A DNA stretch of 32,758 bases from Deltaproteobacteria bacterium UBA6930 (GCA_002450755.1 DKAI01000191.1:1-32758), one strand, 5' to 3'; counted from the first letter of the stretch, positions 7,649 to 15,689 are shown. Notes: generated from the sequence alone by a model not told the origin. Numbers and translations are program-made.

Positions 7649-8713
7649 GTGTCTGCCTTGGTTCGGGTTGAGCGACGTGGTTCATTGGGACTTATCGTTC
7701 TCGATCGGCCAGAGCGAATCAACGCTCTCAATCTCGAAATGCTCAGAGCTATCGAGAATAAACTTATTGAATGGTCTACGGATTCATCCCTCGGTGTGGT
7801 TTTTATATACGGAGAGGGAGATAGAGGGTTTTGTGCGGGCGGAGATGTTCGGACGATCTGTGAGAACCTTGTTGAGAAGGGACCTCAGTATGGTGAGGAA
7901 ACGTTTGCATCAGAATACCGGATCGATTTTTTAATTCGCACTTTTCCCAAACCTGTCGTTATTTGGGGACATGGCGCCATCATGGGCGCAGGTCTTGGTT
8001 TGTATGTTTCGGGAAGCACACGTTTATTGACGGAGAATGCAAGTCTCGCGATGCCCGAAGTCATGATTGGGCTTTTCCCGGACGTAGGCGCTTCTTACTT
8101 TCTCTCTCGGCTTGAGAGAGGAGTTGGTTTGTTTATAGCGCTAGTAGCCTTGCGGTTGAGCACTGCCGACGCGATCAAGGTGGGGCTAGCAGATTTTGTA
8201 GTCAAAGAAGAGAAACGCGAATCCTTAATAGAAGACTTAGAGAGGCTCTCAGAAAGATCGGGCCCTGCCAGAATTGACGAGATATGCAGCGCGTACGCGA
8301 TTGCCCCTGGGCCAGGAGAGTTAGCTTCTAAGCTAGACCGAATTCAGCAAATAATTTTAAGTTCAAAACTCTATGAGGAGCTGGCTGAACTGGCTTCTAG
8401 CTCGGATTCGTGGTGGTCGGATGCAGGGAAGAACTTTCTTCAGGCATCGCCGACATCTATAAAAATTACCGAAGAGGCTTTTAAGCGAGCTCGCGTGAAC
8501 TCTCTTGTAGATTGTTTTAGGCAAGACCTAACAATGGTGGCTCAATGTATGCGTCACCACGATTTTTTTGAAGGCGTACGAGCACGTTTGATCGATCGTG
8601 ACGGAAAACCGAACTGGGATCCAGGTCGAATCAGCGAAATTCATGAGGAGTTAGTTCTCAAGCATTTCGATCCACCATGGAAAGGAATGCATCCACTCTC
8701 CGATCTTGAATAG
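7649..8713 (+). CDS. enoyl-CoA hydratase/isomerase family protein, 3-hydroxyisobutyryl-CoA hydrolase-like
   Basis: A 354-residue crotonase-fold protein. GFCAGGDVR and GAIMGAGLGL form the two oxyanion-hole loops. MPEVMIGLFPDVGASYFLSR carries E137 and D145, the positions used for catalysis in 3-hydroxyisobutyryl-CoA hydrolase (HIBCH) of valine breakdown. The long C-terminal helical part, with an SP(T/S)S-type segment followed by HHDFFEGVRARLIDRDGKPNW, is typical of the HIBCH subgroup and longer than ordinary enoyl-CoA hydratases (about 260). GTG 7649 lies two bases after metY, so they are probably co-transcribed, though a metabolic link is not obvious. An enoyl-CoA hydratase with another CoA substrate is possible. 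Confidence 0.85.
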   Translation: MSALVRVERRGSLGLIVLDRPERINALNLEMLRAIENKLIEWSTDSSLGVVFIYGEGDRGFCAGGDVRTICENLVEKGPQYGEETFASEYRIDFLIRTFPKPVVIWGHGAIMGAGLGLYVSGSTRLLTENASLAMPEVMIGLFPDVGASYFLSRLERGVGLFIALVALRLSTADAIKVGLADFVVKEEKRESLIEDLERLSERSGPARIDEICSAYAIAPGPGELASKLDRIQQIILSSKLYEELAELASSSDSWWSDAGKNFLQASPTSIKITEEAFKRARVNSLVDCFRQDLTMVAQCMRHHDFFEGVRARLIDRDGKPNWDPGRISEIHEELVLKHFDPPWKGMHPLSDLE

Positions 8714-8729
8714 AGCTTATTTTAAGCTC
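8713..8729 (+). terminator. short perfect hairpin after the HIBCH-like gene
   Basis: GAGCTTA (8713-8719) and TAAGCTC (8723-8729) form a perfect seven-pair stem with a TTT loop, beginning on the last base of the upstream stop codon. There is no T-run after it, so termination is uncertain; it could also serve as a 3' processing or stability hairpin before ssrA. Confidence 0.35.
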
Positions 8730-8837
8730 AATGAGGCCTACGGTAGGCGACTTTGTCAGCCTTCGACTCCAATTCACAAGTAAGTTGATGTTTTAGTTTG
8801 CTGAAAAGGGATTTATGCTTAAGCTCTATAGTTCTTT

Positions 8838-9204
8838 GGGGGCGATCGGCTTCGACGGGTAGTCGATGGCTTTCGCTGCGTGCCGAGGTTGTCACATTCC
8901 TCGTTAAATAGGTGGCACTGTTGGTAGCATATAACTGCCGACGATAATTACGCACTCGCTGCTTAGTTAGAAGCTAAGACAGCGACGTCCGTCCCTGACG
9001 TCTCCTAGGGGCTAGCGGGCGTCATTTAGGAGGCTCGCTGCTGGTCGCTGGCAGACCGTAACCGGTGGCAAAAAACATGTCGGCCTAGATAACACTGCTC
9101 TTGGCGTCGTGATTGGTGTTGTCGAAACTGAACGAAGCCTACGCACGTAGACGCGGCAGTCGGAAGCTATGCGGACGCGGGTTCGATTCCCGCCGCCTCC
9201 ACCA
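8838..9204 (+). ncRNA. ssrA: transfer-messenger RNA (tmRNA, 10Sa RNA)
   Basis: A 367-base one-piece tmRNA. The 5' end GGGGGCGATCGGCTTCGACG is the classic tmRNA start and pairs with the 3' end CGCCTCC-ACCA (one G-U pair) to form the acceptor stem. The 3' end carries a T-arm (GGGTTCGATTCCC) and an encoded CCA (9202-9204). The coding segment at 8937-8966 specifies a proteolysis tag. With SmpB it rescues ribosomes on broken mRNAs and tags the product for ClpXP-type proteases. TATAGT at 8827-8832 could be its -10 box. The 3' end is duplicated in decayed form at 11075-11130, showing that this gene was used as an integration site. Confidence 0.97.
8937..8966 (+). other. tmRNA tag-peptide reading frame (ADDNYALAA, stop TAG)
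   Basis: Within ssrA the frame GCC GAC GAT AAT TAC GCA CTC GCT GCT TAG encodes ADDNYALAA. The resume codon would be GCC at 8937. The C-terminal ALAA is the usual ClpX recognition end. The second residue is Asp where many bacteria have Asn (ANDNYALAA), a small variation. The resume codon is inferred by alignment to known tags and was not measured. Confidence 0.9.
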
Positions 9205-9280
9205 TATCTTGGTTTTGTTGTTTGTGAAAAACTTTATATGATTCACCTTCATCATTTAGTTAATTCTAAGAGAGGTCGAA

Positions 9281-10474
9281 ATGCAGAGAAGCGACGATCG
9301 TATTCTTACTACTCATGTTGGAAGTCTTGCTCGATCCGACGAGCTTTTGGCATTAATAGCCAAGCGAGAAGGAGGAGAGAAAATCAACGAATCAGAATTT
9401 AATGAGCTTGCATTTAGAGATACCGTTCAGGCAGTCCGAAAGCAGGCCAACAGTGGTGTTGACATTGGTGGGAATGGTGAGATTCCAAGGGTCGGATTTT
9501 CGATTTACGCGAAGGATAGGTTGGGTGGGTTCTCTGGGCATTCGAATCGTGGCACCGTTACAGATTTTGCAAAGTTTCCAGACTATGCGGCGCTGGTAGC
9601 AAAACGTGCAGGTGTAACCGCTGAAGATGTTTCAAAATCAGCAACGCTGTGGCCTTCACCTCAATGTGTAAGTGCCGTCAGTTATAATGATGGACAAGTT
9701 ATTCAAGAGCTCGATATGTTCGAGAAAGCGCTTGGGGAGGTAAATCCCGATTTTCGCGAGACGTTTATTACCGCTGTCACTCCAGGTATTTTATCAACCA
9801 GCCTTTTTCGAGATGAAAAAAACCCTGATTACGTGACTGACGAAGCGTACGTTTACGCTCTCGCCGAGGAACTAAGAAAAGAGTACGAACTGATCGTTTC
9901 TCGTGGACATGTTTTGCAGTTGGATGCTCCGGACTTAGCTCTTGAACGTCAAATTATGTTTTTAGACCGACCTATAGGTGAATTCATGTCGCGGATGGAA
10001 CTTCATGTGGATGCATTGAATAGAGCTCTTGTGAATATTCCGCCCGAAAAAGTTCGATTGCACCTCTGTTGGGGAAATTGGGAGGGTCCCCATATTGACG
10101 ACATAGATTTAGAGGTGCTTCTCCCTCTGCTCTATAAGGCGAATGTAGGAGGGCTTTCATGGGCCAGTGCTAATCCAAGACATTCACATGAGACGGAGCT
10201 TTTTCGTAAATATGCTCCCCCGAAAGACTACTTGCTTTTTCCTGGGTGCATCGATGTTACTTACCATTATTTAGAACATCCCGAAGTTGTTGCAAATCGC
10301 ATCTTGGATGTGGTTTCAATTGTTGGTGATCGCGAGAGAGTTGTCGCGAGTACGGATTGTGGGTTCTCCACCTTTGCTGGATATGTCATGGTGGCCAATG
10401 ATGTGGCTTGGGCCAAACTCGAGGCTCTTTCTGAAGGTGCAAAAATTGCGTCAGAAAAACTGTGGGGGAACTAG
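9281..10474 (+). CDS. MetE C-terminal-domain-like cobalamin-independent methyltransferase family protein
   Basis: A 397-residue protein corresponding to the catalytic C-terminal barrel of cobalamin-independent methionine synthase, without the MetE N-terminal barrel. The zinc ligands are visible: H261 and C263 in RLHLCWGN and C360 in STDCGF; the TTHVGSLAR opening is also typical. Stand-alone members include methionine synthases that use other methyl donors and epoxyalkane-coenzyme M transferase-like enzymes, so the substrate is not fixed. ATG 9281 follows AGAGAGG. It is the first gene after ssrA and the cupin gene starts three bases after its stop, so the two form a small operon within the candidate islet. 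Confidence 0.88.
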   Translation: MQRSDDRILTTHVGSLARSDELLALIAKREGGEKINESEFNELAFRDTVQAVRKQANSGVDIGGNGEIPRVGFSIYAKDRLGGFSGHSNRGTVTDFAKFPDYAALVAKRAGVTAEDVSKSATLWPSPQCVSAVSYNDGQVIQELDMFEKALGEVNPDFRETFITAVTPGILSTSLFRDEKNPDYVTDEAYVYALAEELRKEYELIVSRGHVLQLDAPDLALERQIMFLDRPIGEFMSRMELHVDALNRALVNIPPEKVRLHLCWGNWEGPHIDDIDLEVLLPLLYKANVGGLSWASANPRHSHETELFRKYAPPKDYLLFPGCIDVTYHYLEHPEVVANRILDVVSIVGDRERVVASTDCGFSTFAGYVMVANDVAWAKLEALSEGAKIASEKLWGN

Positions 10475-10477
10475 AAA

Positions 10478-11062
10478 TTGGCTCAAAAAAAGCGAACTAT
10501 GACTGAAGAGGAAATTACTTCGCGGCTCGCACGATTTGAAGATTTAAAAGAGATGAATATCCCGATTGATCGATCGATTGTGTCGCAGGGAGCAATGGAT
10601 GTCGTCTTTGCTCGTTCTCTTATGCCAGTTATCATGGAAGATTCGAAAAATCCATTTGGAGACAGAAGTGCGATTGTGGGTGCGAAGGGGATGGCCATGA
10701 ATATCTCTATTCTTCCTCCGAACCAAGGTCCCTGCCTCCACGCACATAACAAGACCTTTGAAACCTTTGTAGTTCTTGAAGGCGAGATTACATTTCGGAT
10801 GGGCGAGCCGCGAGGTGAGCATGAAGTTAAATTAGGTGCCTGGGATACTTTCTCGTGTCCTCCTGAAGTTTATAGAGGGTTCGTAAATGCTAGCGATAAG
10901 AAAAGAGCGGTTCTTTTAACAGTGATAAACGGAGACCCTAATGAGCGCGATGATGTCGATGTCCCGTCAGCCGTTACCGAAGAATTGTCCTCGAGGTTCG
11001 GCGAATCTGTGGTAGAAGAGTTCCGTAAGCTCGTTGATTTGCCAGAAATATCTGATGGCTGA
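10478..11062 (+). CDS. cupin-domain protein
   Basis: A 194-residue protein with a clear cupin motif 1: G-x3-H-x-H-x4-E-x6-G (HAHNKTFETFVVLEGE), followed by a second half with WDTFSCPPEVYRGFVN. The two His and the Glu would bind a metal. A polar N-terminal extension (about 60 residues) and a C-terminal helical tail flank the barrel. It directly follows the MetE-C-like gene and may act on the same compound, for example as a dioxygenase, isomerase or sensor; nothing in the sequence decides this. TTG 10478 is chosen because GGGGGA lies upstream; the later ATG at 10499 lacks a ribosome site. Either start leaves the domain intact. Confidence 0.8.
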   Translation: MAQKKRTMTEEEITSRLARFEDLKEMNIPIDRSIVSQGAMDVVFARSLMPVIMEDSKNPFGDRSAIVGAKGMAMNISILPPNQGPCLHAHNKTFETFVVLEGEITFRMGEPRGEHEVKLGAWDTFSCPPEVYRGFVNASDKKRAVLLTVINGDPNERDDVDVPSAVTEELSSRFGESVVEEFRKLVDLPEISDG

Positions 11063-11074
11063 GCGCCTTGGATA

Positions 11075-11130
11075 AAACTGAATGACTCTCACACACATAG
11101 ATGCGGATTCGATTCTCACCGCCTTCACGA
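11075..11130 (+). repeat. degenerate copy of the ssrA 3' end (attachment-site remnant)
   Basis: These 56 bases align to ssrA 9125-9204 once a 24-base block (9157-9180) is skipped. 9125-9156 matches 11075-11106 at 24 of 32 positions, and 9181-9204 matches 11107-11130 at 19 of 24, by hand alignment. The skipped block ends in a repeat of GACGCGG, so the deletion probably arose by recombination between two copies of that heptamer in ssrA. Ten of the 13 mismatches are transitions and nine of these go from C or G in ssrA to T or A here, as expected of a decaying, unselected copy. The selO stop codon lies eight bases beyond. Confidence 0.85.
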
Positions 11131-11137
11131 CTGCAAA

Positions 11138-12568
11138 CTATGTCCCACAAAAGGTCTCTTTTATTTGCTCCTCTGGTTTTGGTGGCAGCGACCAGTCTTT
11201 CAGATCCGGATCTTCTTTAAATGGTTGAGTAAAAACGCTTAGGGCTTCGTGAAATTTTTCAAATTGATTTTCATAAGCTCCATCGATTACCCGCTGCACT
11301 TGGTGATTGCGGGGAATATAAATTGGATTTATCTGATTCAAGTCATCCAGTTTCCTTACGCGCTTTTTCCACAGGCCTAGGAAAGTTTCTAGATCCGGCG
11401 ACTTTTTATATAACCGATCATCACCGTTGAACAGCAGTGGCAAGTTTCTAAAAGCCATCGTGAAATCCATTTTATTGTTTTCGAGGTAAGTAAGAAATAG
11501 CTTCGTTAACTTTTTGTCCTCATTTTGGTAATCAGTAATACCCAACTTTCTAGCCATGATCTGATCACGCTTGTCCTCAAACAAATCTAACTTTGGAATT
11601 ATTTCTTTCTCTATGATCTTGATGGCGTTTTCTTGATTTGTGTCAATCAAGGGCAAGATGCTCTCGACAAAGCGCAAAATATTCCATTGAGCAATCGGCA
11701 CCTGGTTATCAAAAGAGTATCGTCCACGAATATCTATGGAGCTAAAGCTTTTATCAAACTGAAAGTCGTCCATAAAGGCACAAGGACCATAGTCAATAGT
11801 GATGCCCCCAACCGAAAAATTATCTGTATTCATCACACCATGAATAAAGCCGAAAGACATCCACTGGGCTATGAGATTAGCTTGTCTTTCGATCAAATTG
11901 TTGACCATGTTTATGGCTTTGGCCCGATCATTAGACAAACTTTTGAGCTCTGGATAATGACGATCTAAAGTGTAATTAAACAAAGTCTTAATGCCGCTTA
12001 AGTCATCGCGAATGGCAAAGTATTGAAAGGTACCCACACGCAAATGACTACTAGCCACCCTTGTGAAGATACCTCCAGGTTCGTAACCGAATTGCCGATA
12101 GACTTTTTCGCCTGTGGTCACGGCGCACAGGGCGCGTGTGGTGGGCACACCTAAAGCGTGCATGGCTTCGCTTACCAGGTACTCACGAATCACAGGACCC
12201 AAGGCGCTGCGTCCGTCACCCTCTCTTGAGAACTTTGTTCGTCCCGAGCCTTTTAATTGAATGTCGTAACCTGAAATTTCCCCTAGTAGTTGTGCTCGGC
12301 CATCTCCTAACTGCGGAACCATATGACCAAACTGCATGCCAGCATAGGCCATGGCCAGAGGCTCGGATCCTTCAAGAATTTTTTGCCCTGAAAATATTTG
12401 CGCCAAATCAGATTGGGAGAAATTATTCGCTTCTTTGCAAATCTCCTCTGCCAACTGACTATTGAAACAAATTAACCTAGGATCGCTAAACCTTTCGGGA
12501 GAAACTCTCTGAAAAAAGTGCTCTGGCAATTTAGAATAGGTATTCGTAAACACTGGCAGCCTCATCAT
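11138..12568 (-). CDS. selO: SelO/YdiU-family protein adenylyltransferase
   Basis: A 476-residue pseudokinase-fold protein of the SelO (YdiU) family, which transfers AMP from ATP to Ser, Thr or Tyr of target proteins in redox stress responses. Visible marks are YAGMQFGHMVPQLGDGRA, the LKGSGRTKFSREGDGR nucleotide loop, GVPTTRAL, FGFIHGVMNTDN with the active-site Asn and Asp, IDYGPCAFMD and the C-terminal FCGT with the conserved cysteine that is selenocysteine in some eukaryotes. The length is right for the bacterial family. By eye the gene is more AT-rich than the housekeeping block, which may reflect transfer. It lies eight bases beyond the ssrA remnant and downstream of the selenoprotein gene on the same strand, 227 bases away. 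Confidence 0.95.
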   Translation of the reverse strand: MMRLPVFTNTYSKLPEHFFQRVSPERFSDPRLICFNSQLAEEICKEANNFSQSDLAQIFSGQKILEGSEPLAMAYAGMQFGHMVPQLGDGRAQLLGEISGYDIQLKGSGRTKFSREGDGRSALGPVIREYLVSEAMHALGVPTTRALCAVTTGEKVYRQFGYEPGGIFTRVASSHLRVGTFQYFAIRDDLSGIKTLFNYTLDRHYPELKSLSNDRAKAINMVNNLIERQANLIAQWMSFGFIHGVMNTDNFSVGGITIDYGPCAFMDDFQFDKSFSSIDIRGRYSFDNQVPIAQWNILRFVESILPLIDTNQENAIKIIEKEIIPKLDLFEDKRDQIMARKLGITDYQNEDKKLTKLFLTYLENNKMDFTMAFRNLPLLFNGDDRLYKKSPDLETFLGLWKKRVRKLDDLNQINPIYIPRNHQVQRVIDGAYENQFEKFHEALSVFTQPFKEDPDLKDWSLPPKPEEQIKETFCGT

Positions 12569-12795
12569 AATTTTTTAAGCCCAATAGATCTTTAAAGTAC
12601 GTATCCTAAAGAGTAGAAGGTTCGAGAACGTAAACGTCCGCATTTATAGCACCCATAGTTGTGTTTTCTTTCACGTGTCTCCTCTTTAGATTCCAAGTCT
12701 AAGTGTTCAATTTGCAATGATTCGGATGTCAAGAATTAACCGGACCTTGTTAGTTACGTCAAGCAAAGGCGAAATTAATCCAACCTATTTCGACA

Positions 12796-14001
12796 TTATG
12801 ACTCTGCTCGAGGTACTAGAAGAATATTTCCTGCCAACTGAAGATCAGGGTCACTTTCTTCAGTTAATTTGTCAGCAATTCGACGAAGGACCCTTGCTGT
12901 TGCGGTATTTGTCCAAAACCAGTGTCGAAGTTCGGCTCCCGATAAGCCACCGGGCTGTGCCGAGATCGCCTCTAAATAAAAAGCTTTAATATCTTCTGCC
13001 GAAAGGCGTAACATTTCAACCAAAGGTACGCCCTTCCTAGGACTCTTAGGTAGTTCGTTTTGAAGCATACTCATGAAAAGATTCGTAATTGAACTTGTAT
13101 TCAACCCGCTTATTCCGAAGGTCGTTCGCTCCCGAGCTACGACCGCTCGGTCATACCATGGTTGGAGGCGTGCGATTTCCTCGTTAATTTCATGCCTTAT
13201 TGATTCAATCTCATCGGTTGGCTGGTTGACGCTTCCAAGGTTTAATGGACATACCCAATCAAGACCTTCGTCGCTAGAAATCGGTGCATCGTAAGGATAG
13301 TCTTCCAAAACGGGCCCGCGGTTTCTTTTTAGTAATTCAAGGGCACTATTCAATACAGACATTTGAAATTTTTTGTCATCTGGAGGACCAAAGGGTCTTC
13401 CAAGTTCAAAGGGAACCCAGAGGGCTCTGGGAGGTCTTATTTTTTCGGTATGGAGGCGTACTAGGCTGATTTGAGTCGTTGCTATACCGCCTTCTTCGAT
13501 TTGATGTGCTAGCCCGCCCACGGCGCGCGTGCAAAGTGGTCAGACGGGTGATAGGAGGACGACGTTTACCTGATCCTTTTTGAAAAGATGTATCAATTCC
13601 GAAGTAGCGGTACTCATCTTTCGTGGATCAGTCGCTCCCATGAAAGAATAATGATAATCAGCTACGGAAGAAATAATGCCCTGGGATGCTAACTCTCTGA
13701 GTCGGTCAATCGGAAAGACCACGTTAATATCTCTTTGAAAGCCAGTGCGGTCAAAATTTGACGAGATATGGCTCATGACCAAATCTTTGCTCATCACCTG
13801 CCCTTCGATTATACGGTAATTGGAGGCGCCGATTTCGAAGGGGCGATCTCCTCTTAGGTGTAACCCGGCGGTAGAAATAATTGCAACCCTGCATTGATCT
13901 AAGGAAGGGGCGGATACCCAAGGCGTCGTTTCGTAAACTCCGCAATTCAGGTCTTCGAGATGTTTTTTTAGGCCCTCGTCCGTTTCTGAAAGTCTAACCA
14001 T
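12796..14001 (-). CDS. GrdB/PrdB-like reductase selenoprotein (one in-frame UGA read as selenocysteine)
   Basis: Two adjacent reverse-strand frames, 14001-13543 and 13539-12796, are in the same phase and separated only by TGA at 13542-13540. Reading it as selenocysteine gives 401 residues with LLSPV-U154-PLC157-TRAVG, the UxxCTR pattern of the glycine/sarcosine/betaine/D-proline reductase selenoprotein B family. The part after the UGA (GLAHQIEEGGIATTQISL) continues the family consensus without loss, so a pseudogene is unlikely. In clostridia these proteins reduce glycine, sarcosine, betaine or proline; the substrate of aerobic-type homologues is unknown. GAGG precedes the ATG at 14001. It ends a run GST > BVMO > this gene, with gaps of 44 and 24 bases or less. 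Ordinary annotation would split or truncate it. Sec machinery (SelA, SelB, SelC) is not in the window. Confidence 0.85.
13515..13542 (-). promoter_or_regulatory. selenocysteine UGA codon and possible bacterial SECIS hairpin
   Basis: The UGA is at 13542-13540. Fourteen bases further on in the mRNA, CGCC (13525-13522) and GGCG (13518-13515) can pair around a GUG apex. Bacterial SECIS elements lie just after the UGA, inside the coding region, and usually present a GU in the apical loop, so position and loop fit. The stem is only four perfect pairs, extended poorly by the flanks, and a loop of three is tight, so the exact fold is uncertain. Confidence 0.45.
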
Positions 14002-14025
14002 CCGTAATCCTCAAGGAGTATTGTT

Positions 14026-15645
14026 CTAGCTAAGTTTAAAACCGTCGTAGTTGTTTGCGGCGACTTCGTCGCATTTGCTTCGGTAAGCGGGGCCACCCCC
14101 GGCGTAAAACAAAAATGCTTGAGCTTTACCTGGAATATTAGTTCCAAAAAACCATGAATTAACATCGGAAGTAAGCATGTTACGTATGAGGTGATTGGAA
14201 TGATCTCCCCATTCTCTTTCGGCCTCACTGGTAGCCTCTATTCGATTCAAATTGTTTTCTTTCATATGAACAATGCAATTACTTACAAACTCTGCTGTAA
14301 CTTCCGCACATCTAGTGAAATTGCAAAATACTGCTCCGTTTTCTATGAAAAGGTTGGGGAATTCAGACGTCTGTAGCCCCATGTAATTTTTCGGGCCCTC
14401 TTTCCAATGCTCTCGAATGGTCTTTCCGGCAGACCCTCGTATATCCATTCGCGTTAGTTCGCCAGTAATCGCATCAAAACCCGTTGCATATATGATGATG
14501 TCAAGCTCGTAATGTTCCTTAGCGGTTCTCAGTCCGTTAGGCAGTATTTCTTGTATCGAATCATTTTTTACATCGACCAGTCGAACATTCTCACGGTTGT
14601 ACGATTCGTAGTAATTAGTTTCTAGAGGTATTCGCTTTGCGCCAAAATGATGGTCTTTTGGACAAAGCATTTCCGCTACGACTGGATCGTCGACTCGTTC
14701 TCTAATTTTTTTTCGCACAAATTCACAATAAATTTCATTTGCTTCTCTATTTGTCATCAAGTCGCGAAAGTTCCCAAACCACTTCTTGAAACCTGGCTGG
14801 GACCAAATGTCTTCATAAAACTCTTCGCGTTCCTTTTCACTGAGGTCGAATGTAGAGCGAGGGTCCGCTTCATGAATGAATCCAGCGATTGTTTCATTAC
14901 ATCGCTTGAAAATTTCAGGATATTTAGATTTGATTTCTTGCTGAGTTTCATCGTCGATTTCAGAATTATGTAATGGCGCACAGAAGTTAGGCGTTCTTTG
15001 AAATACGGTTAAGTGTCCGCACTCTTTCGCGACGTGGGGTATCAGTTGAACTGCACACGCTCCGGTGCCGATTACGCCGACTTTTTTTCCCGAGAAATCG
15101 ACGGGATCGTGTGGCCATCTGGACGTGTGAAAAGACTGTCCCTTGAAACTTTGAATTCCGTCGATTTCTGGCATGTGAGTGGCTGATAATATGCCAACCG
15201 CTGCAATTAAATACTTAGTTGTAACGCAGCGTCCGGTTTCGGATTCTACTTGCCATGTATTTGACTCATTATCAAAAGTAGCGGCCTTAATACGTTCATT
15301 GAAACAGATGCGATCACGAAGCTTAAACTTGTCTGTCACGTAGTTGAGGTATTTTTCATTTTCAGGTTGTCCAGAGAAGTGTTCTTTCCAGCTCCATTCT
15401 TGAAGGAGCTCTTCTGAGAAACTGTATCCGTATGTCCAACTCTCCGAATCAAAACGAGCACCCGGGTAGCGATTCCAGTACCATGTGCCCCCAACTCCGC
15501 CACCGGCCTCAAAAATTTTTGCATTAATCCCTGCCTCTCGGAGACGGTAGAGCTGATAGATACCAGTGACCCCAGCACCTATTACGAGGGCGTCGAGAGT
15601 TTCTGGATACATGCTGGAGTTATTGTTTTCTAAACCATTAGACAT
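14026..15645 (-). CDS. Baeyer-Villiger-type flavin monooxygenase (copy A)
   Basis: A 539-residue FAD/NADPH monooxygenase that inserts oxygen next to a ketone to form an ester or lactone. It has the FAD motif GAGVTG (23-28), GGTWYWNRYPGARFD, the BVMO fingerprint F167-x-G-x3-H173-x3-WP and the NADPH motif GTGACA (193-198). FGAKR lies where characterised enzymes carry the catalytic Arg (from memory). Compared with copy B at 16618-18225, the loop after FPNLFI is three residues shorter and lacks the GP..T/S stretch that BVMOs usually keep. It is transcribed after the GST gene (44-base gap) and before the selenoprotein gene (24-base gap). The substrate is unknown. Confidence 0.92.
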   Translation of the reverse strand: MSNGLENNNSSMYPETLDALVIGAGVTGIYQLYRLREAGINAKIFEAGGGVGGTWYWNRYPGARFDSESWTYGYSFSEELLQEWSWKEHFSGQPENEKYLNYVTDKFKLRDRICFNERIKAATFDNESNTWQVESETGRCVTTKYLIAAVGILSATHMPEIDGIQSFKGQSFHTSRWPHDPVDFSGKKVGVIGTGACAVQLIPHVAKECGHLTVFQRTPNFCAPLHNSEIDDETQQEIKSKYPEIFKRCNETIAGFIHEADPRSTFDLSEKEREEFYEDIWSQPGFKKWFGNFRDLMTNREANEIYCEFVRKKIRERVDDPVVAEMLCPKDHHFGAKRIPLETNYYESYNRENVRLVDVKNDSIQEILPNGLRTAKEHYELDIIIYATGFDAITGELTRMDIRGSAGKTIREHWKEGPKNYMGLQTSEFPNLFIENGAVFCNFTRCAEVTAEFVSNCIVHMKENNLNRIEATSEAEREWGDHSNHLIRNMLTSDVNSWFFGTNIPGKAQAFLFYAGGGPAYRSKCDEVAANNYDGFKLS

Positions 15646-15689
15646 CTTTGGATCCCTGTTCTCTCTAAAGCTTCAACTAACTAGGAACG

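Larger units (their letters stand above)
9205..11130 (+). mobile_element. candidate decayed genomic islet integrated at ssrA (no integrase left)
   Basis: The segment runs from the intact ssrA 3' end to a degenerate copy of the same 3' end at 11075-11130. It carries two co-oriented genes (MetE-C-like and cupin). Elements that integrate at tmRNA genes restore the gene at one end and displace the old 3' end to the other, which is exactly this arrangement. No integrase, transposase or other mobility gene is visible, so the element would be old and partly deleted. The limits are inferred from the repeat alone. Confidence 0.5.

Noticed and set aside
8728..8955. Reverse-strand frame across the 5' half of the tmRNA
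   Set aside because: It lies within a clear structured RNA gene and has no protein-family features.
12640..12660. tRNA-like T-arm (GGTTCGAGAAC near 12631)
   Set aside because: No acceptor stem, anticodon arm or CCA accompanies it; likely chance.
12717..12989. Forward 90-codon frame overlapping the end of the selenoprotein gene
   Set aside because: It is antisense to well-conserved coding sequence over most of its length and has no recognisable family or ribosome site.
13540..14001. Short stand-alone 153-residue protein
   Set aside because: It ends exactly at the UGA of the UxxC motif, and the same frame continues with family homology, so it is the N-terminal part of one selenoprotein.
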